A stretch of 64,000 nt of DNA from Compostibacter hankyongensis (GTDB taxonomy: Bacteria; Bacteroidota; Bacteroidia; Chitinophagales; Chitinophagaceae): assembly GCF_039541075.1 (NCBI RefSeq), contig NZ_BAABFN010000002.1, positions 1-64,000 of the forward strand. The letters run 5' to 3'. How positions within the stretch are numbered: position 1 is the stretch's first letter; every line of letters begins with the position of its first letter. A program made the translations under genes and the position numbers. This document shows, one piece after another, positions 1 to 6,786 of the stretch. The notes beneath the pieces were generated by a model that had not been told where the DNA came from, searched no databases, and worked only from the letters and a program-made list of their open reading frames with translations.

Positions 1-318
1 GTGCTGCTGGTGGTGCTGAGCGGTTACCTGAACCGCAAAAAGGGCGTGCAGCCGGAGCACGGGCTGTCGGTGTCGTTCCGGGGAATGCGGGATGCGCTGG
101 TGAAGGGTTTGATCATCCACACGCCGCTGATCGTGCTGGCGGTGACCGGTGTGATCACGGCGCAGCAGGCGGCTTACCCGGCTGCGCTGCTGACCTTCGG
201 TGTGGGGCTGTGGTACCTGAAAAGGGCCGATGAAAAGATACCGTTCTACCGATCGGATATCTTCTATGCCGCCCTGCTCACCGCTGCCATGACCTGGATC
301 ATGTATTATTTTGCATAA
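1..318 (+). CDS. C-terminal end of an integral membrane protein (cut by window edge)
   Basis: The reading frame is open from base 1 to a TAA at 316-318, so only the last 105 residues are seen and the true start probably lies upstream. Three hydrophobic stretches (about residues 38-55, 58-74 and 83-105) look like membrane helices; the protein ends within the last one. A basic, polar loop (RKKGVQPEHG) precedes them. I do not recognise the family: the helix-rich end could belong to a prenyltransferase-like or transporter protein, but no diagnostic motif is present. The next gene follows closely on the same strand, so co-transcription is possible. Confidence 0.55.
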   Translation: MLLVVLSGYLNRKKGVQPEHGLSVSFRGMRDALVKGLIIHTPLIVLAVTGVITAQQAAYPAALLTFGVGLWYLKRADEKIPFYRSDIFYAALLTAAMTWIMYYFA

Positions 319-365
319 CAGTATTGTCCGGGGCCTGTCCCGGTTTCATGATAAATGTATCGAGC

Positions 366-890
366 ATGATTTGCATTGTTGTGGGGACAAACCGCCCCGG
401 TTCAAAATCCAGAAAAGTAGCCGAATTCTATCAGCATCTCCTAAAAGGCTTTTCAGCAGAAAGCCAGATACTTGATCTGTCCGGTCTGCCGGAAGATTTC
501 ATCGTTTCGGCCCTGTATCACAATTGCGGGAAAAACGAGAAGTTCAACGAGATCAGGAAGGAAATAGAGGTTGCCGATAAATACATTTTTGTTTTGCCCG
601 AATACAATAATTCGGTGCCGGGCGTATTTAAGGCGTTTATTGACGGCATGAGCTATCCCAACACCTTTGTGTATAAAAAATGCGCGCTGGTAGGTATCTC
701 CGACGGGACTTCGGGGAATGCCCTCGGACTAAGCCATATTACAGATGTCTTTAACTACCTGGGCATGCATGTGCTTGCCCTGAAGGTGCGTATCCCTTTC
801 ATGAAAAAGAACTTTGTTGAGGGGGAGATCACCGATGATTTTATACGGAAGCTCATCCATGATCAGGCGCAGCAGCTGATTGCGTTTTGA
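366..890 (+). CDS. NADPH-dependent FMN reductase family protein
   Basis: A flavodoxin-fold protein of about 174 residues that should bind FMN and reduce it or other acceptors with NAD(P)H in the cytoplasm. The N-terminal strand is followed by GTNRPGS, the phosphate-binding loop of the family, and PEYNNSVPG lies near residue 90, the usual flavin-contact motif. Length is normal. ATG 366 is chosen because the protein then begins MICIVVGTNRPGS, as in relatives; an in-frame ATG at 348 and a TTG at 324 would add residues with no family match. No strong ribosome-binding sequence is visible. Substrate is unknown and the neighbours give no clear clue. Confidence 0.85.
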   Translation: MICIVVGTNRPGSKSRKVAEFYQHLLKGFSAESQILDLSGLPEDFIVSALYHNCGKNEKFNEIRKEIEVADKYIFVLPEYNNSVPGVFKAFIDGMSYPNTFVYKKCALVGISDGTSGNALGLSHITDVFNYLGMHVLALKVRIPFMKKNFVEGEITDDFIRKLIHDQAQQLIAF

Positions 891-915
891 TCCGGCAGGA
901 TATTCACAGGAAAAG

Positions 916-1029
916 ATGAGCTACAAAGTAACGAAAGCCCGACAGGAGCCGGTTACGGATCATGAGGTTTTCGTAAAGGCGATAGCATGGTATTTTAAAA
1001 CATGCGGTACCGTTAGCCCTATAACATAA
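916..1029 (+). CDS. Possible 37-codon small ORF
   Basis: An ATG 9 nt after the purine-rich stretch AGGAAAAG opens a 37-residue frame (MSYKVTKARQ... ending in TVSPIT) just after the FMN reductase. It ends at 1029, shortly before the promoter of the next gene. No family is recognised, and composition does not settle whether it is translated. It is listed only because it fills most of the gap and has a plausible start. Confidence 0.2.
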   Translation: MSYKVTKARQEPVTDHEVFVKAIAWYFKTCGTVSPIT

Positions 1030-1054
1030 AGTAATGTGAGATTAAAATTTGGAA

Positions 1055-1086
1055 TTTGATACCGCTGTGCATGCCGGTTAATTTTG
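1055..1086 (+). promoter_or_regulatory. Bacteroidota-type promoter of the YeiH-family gene
   Basis: TTTG at 1055-1058 and TAATTTTG at 1079-1086 match the -33 and -7 elements of the Bacteroidota primary sigma factor, with a 20-nt spacer. Transcription would start near 1092. This rules out the in-frame start codons at 1056 and 1071, which lie inside the promoter, and supports ATG 1113. Confidence 0.75.
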
Positions 1087-1112
1087 CAGTTATAAAAGCA
1101 AGAACGGCCGAC

Positions 1113-2081
1113 ATGAAAAGAGATATCCTCAGCGCCTTCAGATTCAGCGCGGCCAGCCGGAAGGTCATTTTTATCCTTCTTGCCATCCTTTGTCTGATGC
1201 CTTTTATGTCCCCGCCGCTGGCATTGGTGCTCGGATTTGTTGTCGCCCAGATATTCGAACATCCGTTTCCTCAGCTGAACCAGAAAGCTACCGATATTTT
1301 GCTCAAGATGTCTGTTGTTGGATTAGGCTTTGGTATGAATATCTTCAGTGCGATGCAGGCGGGCCGGGAAGGAATTTTGCTAACGCTTGTATCGATTACC
1401 GCGGTGCTTGCGCTGGGCGCTTTGGCCGGCCGGTTAATGAAGGTGGAAAGAAAGGTTTCCTTTTTGATCTCTGCCGGAACTGCCATCTGCGGAGGAAGCG
1501 CTATTGCTGCGCTGTCCCGGGTGATGCGGGCGGGAGAAAAAGAAATTTCAGTGGCGCTGGCGACTGTGTTTATTCTGAATTCCATAGCACTTTTTGCTTT
1601 CCCCTCCATCGGCCATGCCTTTCAGCTTTCACAGACGCAGTTTGGCTTATGGTGCGCTATCGCCATTCACGATACGAGCTCCGTCGTGGGGGCGGCGAGC
1701 CAATACGGACCGTTGGCCCTTCAGGTGGCTACGACCGTAAAACTGGCCAGGGCTTTATGGATCATTCCCGTTGCGTTCGGCGCAGGTCTTGTGTTCAAGA
1801 ACAAAAATGCCAAGATGAACATTCCTTATTTTATCGGTTTATTTGTCCTGGCTATGGTAGCCAATACCTATATACCCTTTGCCAGGTCTATGGCGCCTTA
1901 TATCGTCAACGCTGCCAAGGCGGGGCTTACCTTAACGCTTTTTCTGATCGGCTCCGGTCTTTCTATGAAAACCATCCGGTCGGTGGGTGTAAAACCGCTG
2001 TTGCAGGGCGTGTTGCTGTGGATGGTGATTTCCGTAATCGCATTGTATGCGGTAATGGTGCTGGGCAAGGGTCTCGGTTAA
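1113..2081 (+). CDS. yeiH: YeiH/UPF0324-family membrane protein (putative sulfate exporter family)
   Basis: An inner-membrane protein of 322 residues with about ten hydrophobic segments, of Pfam family Cons_hypoth698 (PF03601), annotated in databases as putative sulfate exporter. Family landmarks are the glycine-rich GLGFGMN stretch, GTAICGGSAIAA in the middle and AIHDTSSVVGAA further on. The start at 1113 follows from the promoter immediately upstream; longer versions would begin inside it. It appears to be a single-gene unit. Transport of sulfate or a related anion is the family suggestion and is not shown by the sequence. The sulfatases of this window lie more than 50 kb away, so a link is conjecture. 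Confidence 0.85.
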   Translation: MKRDILSAFRFSAASRKVIFILLAILCLMPFMSPPLALVLGFVVAQIFEHPFPQLNQKATDILLKMSVVGLGFGMNIFSAMQAGREGILLTLVSITAVLALGALAGRLMKVERKVSFLISAGTAICGGSAIAALSRVMRAGEKEISVALATVFILNSIALFAFPSIGHAFQLSQTQFGLWCAIAIHDTSSVVGAASQYGPLALQVATTVKLARALWIIPVAFGAGLVFKNKNAKMNIPYFIGLFVLAMVANTYIPFARSMAPYIVNAAKAGLTLTLFLIGSGLSMKTIRSVGVKPLLQGVLLWMVISVIALYAVMVLGKGLG

Positions 2082-2169
2082 ATTCTTCCGGATGGCTGTA
2101 AGCCTGAAAAAACAAGGTATTCTGGCGTAAGAAATTTATGAACGGCTATTAACTTTTGCATTAAAATAT

Positions 2170-2177
2170 TAACTTTG
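2170..2177 (+). promoter_or_regulatory. Candidate -7 element upstream of the DUF1080-GMC pair
   Basis: TAACTTTG matches TAnnTTTG exactly and would place the transcript start about 50 nt before ATG 2233. A similar string (TTAACTTTTGCA) lies at 2149-2160. No TTTG sits at the usual -33 distance, so the promoter is tentative. Confidence 0.4.
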
Positions 2178-2232
2178 GCAGAACTGCACTGACAGGTATA
2201 CAAATATCGCCGCATACGCGCTGCAGGACGCT

Positions 2233-2961
2233 ATGAATCATCGGGACATGTCTACAATCAATACTGAGGGAACAGAAATGCTGAGGCCTGAAGATACGGA
2301 AGTATGGGAGCCGGTGCCCGGGGTGGTAACACCCGGAGCAGGTACCCAGCCGCCTTCTGACGCTATTGTACTTTTTGACGGCAAAGATATGTCGGAGTGG
2401 GTGCTGCCGGAAAATACGGAATGGGTCGTGGAGGACGGCATCGTTACGGTAATGCCTTCCAGGGAACGGCAAAAGACGCCGGTCTGGATTTTTTCCAAAA
2501 AGCAGTTTGGGGATATTCAGCTGCATGCGGAATGGCGCGCGCCGGAAAAGGTAGAAGGAGAGGGCCAGCGTCGGGGCAACAGCGGAATATTTCTACCGGG
2601 ACGTTATGAGATCCAGGTGCTGGATAACTATGATAACCCGACTTATGTGAATGGCCAGGCCGGTAGTATCTATAAGCAGGCTATTCCGCTGGTGAATGCC
2701 TGCCGGCGTCCCGGAGAATGGCAGACTTATGATATCGTCTTCAAAGCGCCCAGATTTAAAGCGGACGGCGCGCTGGAGTCACCGGCCTATGTCACGGTAA
2801 TGCATAACGGCGTGCTGGTACAGAATCATACGGAGATAAAGGGAGGTACCGTTTTTATCGGAGAGCCCAAGTATATACCGCATCCGCTGAAGCAGCCGTT
2901 GGGATTGCAGGATCACGGCGATGCGGTGAGTTTCCGGAATATCTGGCTGCGGGAGCTGTAA
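2233..2961 (+). CDS. DUF1080 protein without export signal (3-keto-disaccharide hydrolase family)
   Basis: A 242-residue concanavalin-like beta-sandwich of Pfam PF06439. This family acts on 3-keto-glycosides, either hydrolysing or eliminating the aglycone. Landmarks are LFDGKDMSEW (residues 47-56), NSGIFLPGRYEIQVLDN (116-132) and the closing FRNIWLREL strand. It differs from most relatives by having no signal peptide: the first 45 residues are acidic and proline-rich, and no upstream ATG exists in frame before the stop at 2170. It therefore appears cytoplasmic. It lies 38 nt before the GMC oxidoreductase, fitting a pair in which one enzyme makes the keto sugar and the other splits it. The exact reaction is inferred. 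Confidence 0.85.
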   Translation: MNHRDMSTINTEGTEMLRPEDTEVWEPVPGVVTPGAGTQPPSDAIVLFDGKDMSEWVLPENTEWVVEDGIVTVMPSRERQKTPVWIFSKKQFGDIQLHAEWRAPEKVEGEGQRRGNSGIFLPGRYEIQVLDNYDNPTYVNGQAGSIYKQAIPLVNACRRPGEWQTYDIVFKAPRFKADGALESPAYVTVMHNGVLVQNHTEIKGGTVFIGEPKYIPHPLKQPLGLQDHGDAVSFRNIWLREL

Positions 2962-2999
2962 TTGAAAATTGATTTTATACTTTATACATACCTCAGGCT

Positions 3000-4679
3000 A
3001 TGGCAGAAAACGTTTATGATGCAATTGTAATCGGATCGGGTATTTCCGGCGGATGGGCAGCCAAGGAGCTGACCGAAAAAGGTTTAAAGACCATTATGCT
3101 GGAACGCGGCCAGAATATTGAGCATATAAAGGATTACAAACACACCGCCCAGCCCCCATGGGAATTCAGGCACCGGGGCCGGACCTCCATGCAGACCAAA
3201 AAGGATTATCCTGTGCTGAGCAGGCACTACGGTAATATAACGAATCTGGAATGGTGGGTGAATGAGAAGGAAAGCCCTTATATCGAGGTAAAGCCTTTTG
3301 ACTGGATGAGAGGGTATCATGTGGGAGGACGTTCGCTCATGTGGGGCCGGCAGAGCTACCGGTGGAGCGACCTCGACTTTGGCGCCAATGCCCGCGACGG
3401 CATCGGCGTCGACTGGCCCATTCGTTATAAGGATATCGCCCCCTGGTATGATTATGTGGAACGTTTTGCCGGCATAAGCGGTAACCGGGACGGTATTCCG
3501 CATCTGCCCGACGGTCACTTTACGCCGCCCATGGAGATGAATTGTGTAGAGAAGGATGTTGCTGCAAAGATCAACGCGCATTACGGCGGAAAGCGGCATA
3601 TGATCATCGGCCGCACGGCCAATACCACGATACCTCTGCAGGGCAGGACGAACTGCCAGTACCAGAGCCGCTGCGGATGGGGCTGTAATTTCGGCGCTTA
3701 TTTCAGCACGCAGTCCTCCACGCTTCCGGCTGCCATGAAAACGGGAAACCTGACGCTGCGCCCCTGGGCGATCGTGACAAAGATATTGTACGACAAGGAT
3801 ACAAAAAGGGCAACAGGCGTAGAAGTGCTGGATGCGCAAAGCAACCAGACCTATGTGTACAAGGCAAAGATTATTTTTCTGAATGCTTCCACGCTCAACA
3901 GCGCGTGGATATTGATGAACTCTGCAACGGATGTCTGGCCGGACGGTCTGGGCAGCAGTAGCGGGGAGCTGGGGCATAACGTAATGGACCATCATTTTCG
4001 TTGCGGCGCCAGCGGTGAGGTGGAAGGCTATGAGGACAAATACTTTTTCGGGCGCCGGCCCAATGGGGTGTACGTGCCCCGTTTCCGGAATGTCGATCCG
4101 AAAGAAAAGCGGGATTATATCCGCGGATTCGGTTACCAGGGTGGAGCCGGCCGCAAGGGATGGGGACGTGATATCGCGGAGCTGACCGTAGGCGCTCCGC
4201 TTAAGGAGGCCCTGGCGGAACCCGGTGGATGGACGATGGGCATCAGCTCCTGGGGAGAGATATTGCCCTACCATGAGAACAGGATCTATCTCGACAAGGA
4301 GAAGAAAGACAAGTGGGGCCTGCCGGTGCTGGCCATGGATGCCTCTCTCAAGGAAAACGAGAAGAAGATGCGGGAGGATATGAAGAATGATGCAGCTGAA
4401 ATGCTCGAGATCGCCGGTGTGAAAAATGTAAGGACCTTTGACGGCAATTACTTCATCGGAGGTTCCATACATGAGATGGGGACGGCCAGGATGGGGAGAG
4501 ATCCCAAGACGTCGGTGCTCAATGAGCACAACCAGGTCTGGGATGCCCCCAATGTCTTCGTCACCGACGGCGCCTGCATGGCTTCCTCGGCCTGCCAGAA
4601 TCCCTCGCTGACCTATATGGCATTAACCGCCCGTGCAGCCGACTTTGCCGTGAATGAACTGAAGAAACAGAACCTGTAG
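3000..4679 (+). CDS. GMC-family FAD oxidoreductase (probable glycoside 3-dehydrogenase type)
   Basis: A 559-residue flavoprotein. The FAD dinucleotide-binding loop GSGISGG is at residues 12-18, the FAD contact region VGGRSLMWGRQSYR lies near 110-125, and the C-terminal domain carries HEMGTARMG and QNPSLT, the usual active-site block of glucose-methanol-choline enzymes. This subclass in Bacteroidota oxidises C3 of glycosides. A cysteine-containing insertion (CQYQSRCGWGCNFGAY, about 219-234) is typical of it. Catalytic subunits of this type are normally exported together with a small Tat-signal subunit (Gluconate_2-dh3, PF13618); this protein has no signal and no such gene is in the window. The upstream DUF1080 gene probably shares its transcript. 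Confidence 0.88.
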   Translation: MAENVYDAIVIGSGISGGWAAKELTEKGLKTIMLERGQNIEHIKDYKHTAQPPWEFRHRGRTSMQTKKDYPVLSRHYGNITNLEWWVNEKESPYIEVKPFDWMRGYHVGGRSLMWGRQSYRWSDLDFGANARDGIGVDWPIRYKDIAPWYDYVERFAGISGNRDGIPHLPDGHFTPPMEMNCVEKDVAAKINAHYGGKRHMIIGRTANTTIPLQGRTNCQYQSRCGWGCNFGAYFSTQSSTLPAAMKTGNLTLRPWAIVTKILYDKDTKRATGVEVLDAQSNQTYVYKAKIIFLNASTLNSAWILMNSATDVWPDGLGSSSGELGHNVMDHHFRCGASGEVEGYEDKYFFGRRPNGVYVPRFRNVDPKEKRDYIRGFGYQGGAGRKGWGRDIAELTVGAPLKEALAEPGGWTMGISSWGEILPYHENRIYLDKEKKDKWGLPVLAMDASLKENEKKMREDMKNDAAEMLEIAGVKNVRTFDGNYFIGGSIHEMGTARMGRDPKTSVLNEHNQVWDAPNVFVTDGACMASSACQNPSLTYMALTARAADFAVNELKKQNL

Positions 4680-4692
4680 CTTGTAAGTAAGC

Positions 4693-4714
4693 GCTGCGGC
4701 CTTCGGGCCGCAGC
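4693..4714. terminator. Bidirectional terminator hairpin with UUCG loop
   Basis: A perfect 9-bp stem (GCTGCGGCC, 4693-4701, with GGCCGCAGC, 4706-4714) closes a TTCG tetraloop in the stable cUUCGg context. It lies between the stop of the GMC gene (4679) and the convergent stop of the TIM-barrel gene (4716). There is no long U-tract on either side, so termination may rely on stem strength. Confidence 0.7.
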
Positions 4715-4715
4715 C

Positions 4716-5654
4716 TCAGGACACTGCGGGGGGCTGGAAATGTTTTTTCAGAAAGCGGATGTTCTCTGCCGTCTCGGTTACGCACTGTGCGAAGCTGTCC
4801 TGCGCCGTTTCAAAGGTCAGCCATCCTTCGTACTGTATTTCGGTCAGCGCTTCAAAGGCCTTCGCCCAGTCGATCCGCCAATTGTGCGAGATCAGCTTCC
4901 CTTTGTTTTTGACGTGAATGGCGGCAAGCCGCTCCTTACCCAGCAATTTGATGCCCGGTACAGCTTCCGCTCCATGTCCGAAGTCGTACATATTTTCGAG
5001 ATCGTAATAAACCTGGACATTGGGACTACCCACCAGGTCTACCAGCTTTTTGTTGTCGGCAGGACTCAGGGAATTTTCAAGTCCAAGGATGATTCCGGCG
5101 TCTGCAGCGCGGGGAGCGGCTTTTTGCAGTATTTCAACAACGGGACCATAAGCGTTTTCATCCGACATATCCGGTGCGCTTTTGCCAAAGAAGGCCACCA
5201 GCATGTTCGTAGCGCCCAACAGCTCGGTAGCCTGTATCGATGACGTCAGTTGTGCTGCGGCATCAGGTCCCCAGGGCGCTCCGGTCCATACGCCGGCCGT
5301 GCTGGGCACCGGCAGCCCCCACTTATTCGATTCGGCTTTGTATCTTCTGACTACGTCCATGTCCCGCATGTTGGGCTTACCGCTGGCCACCTGCAGCTCT
5401 ACGCCGCAGATATCTTTCAGATCGCGGGCTACCCTGAACGTGTCAAAATTGGCGACCATGTTTTTCCCCGGCCGCGCCGGATCGGGGATGCTGGCCTGGC
5501 GCATTCCGATCTTATAGGGCAGCCGTTTTGCGCTATTTTCTGCCCCGGCGAAGGAGGGGCTTCCCAGCGTGACCCTGTTGAGTCCGAGTCCTGCCGTGCC
5601 CAGCAGACCCATTTTGATGAAATTGCGTCGTGTATGATTTTGCTGTTTGCTCAT
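4716..5654 (-). CDS. Tat-exported sugar phosphate isomerase/epimerase-like TIM barrel
   Basis: A 312-residue protein with a twin-arginine signal (TRRNFIK, residues 8-14, then a glycine/leucine stretch), followed by an AP-endonuclease-2/xylose-isomerase-like barrel (PF01261). Likely metal ligands lie in GLENS, YYDLEN, AIHVKN and TFETAQ, the usual Glu-Asp-His-Glu order. It starts 7 nt after the DUF1080 gene, so the two are co-transcribed. Relatives occur beside DUF1080, GMC and Gfo/Idh genes and are thought to isomerise or cleave keto sugars in the periplasm; that role here is inferred from context. The stop codon abuts the hairpin at 4693-4714. Confidence 0.82.
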   Translation of the reverse strand: MSKQQNHTRRNFIKMGLLGTAGLGLNRVTLGSPSFAGAENSAKRLPYKIGMRQASIPDPARPGKNMVANFDTFRVARDLKDICGVELQVASGKPNMRDMDVVRRYKAESNKWGLPVPSTAGVWTGAPWGPDAAAQLTSSIQATELLGATNMLVAFFGKSAPDMSDENAYGPVVEILQKAAPRAADAGIILGLENSLSPADNKKLVDLVGSPNVQVYYDLENMYDFGHGAEAVPGIKLLGKERLAAIHVKNKGKLISHNWRIDWAKAFEALTEIQYEGWLTFETAQDSFAQCVTETAENIRFLKKHFQPPAVS

Positions 5655-5661
5655 ATGCTTT

Positions 5662-6510
5662 TTATAATGACTTTACCCGTATGTTCTTCCAGCGGCATTT
5701 GGCGCCGGAAGGCCATCCTTTTCCGCCATGCACCTGCAGGGCGATGGACCCTTCCCGCCCCAACGCCTGGAACAGCTCTTCCTTGTTGTACAGCGGACTC
5801 CGGGAGGTATTTCCGTTGAACTCGGCGATCCGCGTACCGTTGATCCAGGTGCTGATCTTCGGATATTTTCCCACACACCGGATGCGCAGGGTATTCCATC
5901 CGCCGATCTTCCAGGTCTTCTTCCACTGCTCCGGAGTACAATGATAAGTCAAAAAATCCGGTCCCCAGGCCTCCTTGCGATCATCCGGGTGGGTTTCAAA
6001 GCCCTTCAGGTTACCGTCATTGTCGCGGATGCTGTTGATATAGAAGGGCCGGATATACATCCGGTGTTTGCCGTGCGCTCTTTCCGTAGAAATAAATCCT
6101 ACATCCCCTTTTTCATGATAGTCCACATACACCTGAAAACATTCCCCGCTGCTGTTGGTCCGGAGGAACACACCGCTGTCCACGCCCCAGTCGGGCGCCA
6201 GGTCGATGAGCAGCTCAAAGTCGCCGTACTTCTTGTCGGTCATCAGCACGCCTCCGTTCCCCGAACCGGGCGGATCCTGCTCGCCGGTCAGCGCACCGTT
6301 CTCCACCTGCCAGTGTCCGCCGGTGCCGTGGCCGATCTTCTGCCGGTTGGTATGCCATCCCGTGAGGGTCTTGCCGTCGAACAGATCGGTAAAGCCGTCA
6401 CTTCCCGTTTCGGAGAAGAGGCTTTTGGCCAGCCCCGTTCCGGGAACCAGCGCAAGCGCCGGCGCCAGGCGGGTCAGGAAGGCCCTTCGGGTATAGTTGT
6501 GTTTTATCAT
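5662..6510 (-). CDS. Tat-exported DUF1080 protein (3-keto-disaccharide hydrolase family)
   Basis: A 282-residue PF06439 protein with a twin-arginine-type leader (TRRAFLTRLAPALALVPG, residues 7-24). Domain landmarks are LFDGKTLTGW (43-52), a DSGVFLR strand in the middle and the terminal WKNIRVKSL. It is a second DUF1080 in the window, differing from the one at 2233 in being exported. A 275-bp gap separates it from the upstream GxGYxYP gene, and a -7-like element with a palindrome lies in that gap, so it may have its own promoter as well as read-through from the SusC/SusD operon. The substrate, probably a 3-keto-glycoside made by one of the dehydrogenases nearby, is inferred. Confidence 0.86.
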   Translation of the reverse strand: MIKHNYTRRAFLTRLAPALALVPGTGLAKSLFSETGSDGFTDLFDGKTLTGWHTNRQKIGHGTGGHWQVENGALTGEQDPPGSGNGGVLMTDKKYGDFELLIDLAPDWGVDSGVFLRTNSSGECFQVYVDYHEKGDVGFISTERAHGKHRMYIRPFYINSIRDNDGNLKGFETHPDDRKEAWGPDFLTYHCTPEQWKKTWKIGGWNTLRIRCVGKYPKISTWINGTRIAEFNGNTSRSPLYNKEELFQALGREGSIALQVHGGKGWPSGAKCRWKNIRVKSL

Positions 6511-6747
6511 GATTTGCTGATTTGAATGATTAAGGCAGATCTTCTTTGCTTACAGGGGGGGGCCGGAGCCTGAAACCGGAAGGCCCTGTTTTTTATGTCA
6601 ACCGATGCCGGTCATAAGCATTAAAAATAATCAATTTATAAAATGTCCGTATGCCGCTGCCGCCATTTTATTTTGTTATTTGCCATTACTTTTTCTTTAA
6701 AACGTGATTATAGGAACGTTTAACACCCGTCGCCTATTGTATTCATA

Positions 6748-6763
6748 TTTGCATGCAAACTTA
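6748..6763 (-). promoter_or_regulatory. Palindrome overlapping a minus-strand -7-like element
   Basis: TTTGCATGCAAA (6748-6759) is a perfect 12-nt palindrome. On the minus strand TAAGTTTG (6763-6756) fits TAnnTTTG and shares four bases with it. A regulator bound to the palindrome would block this promoter, which points at the DUF1080/TIM-barrel pair with a leader of about 235 nt. No -33 TTTG is seen, so the promoter is tentative. Confidence 0.35.
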
Positions 6764-6786
6764 ATGTTCCGGCACGGGTCTGGTTT

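Noticed and set aside
1056..1112. Longer version of the YeiH-family protein from 1056
   Set aside because: These start codons lie within the promoter elements at 1055-1086, upstream of the expected transcript start.
3084..4529. Long open frame on the minus strand opposite the GMC gene
   Set aside because: It mirrors a high-GC coding sequence, shows no domain, and the plus-strand protein is a clear GMC enzyme.
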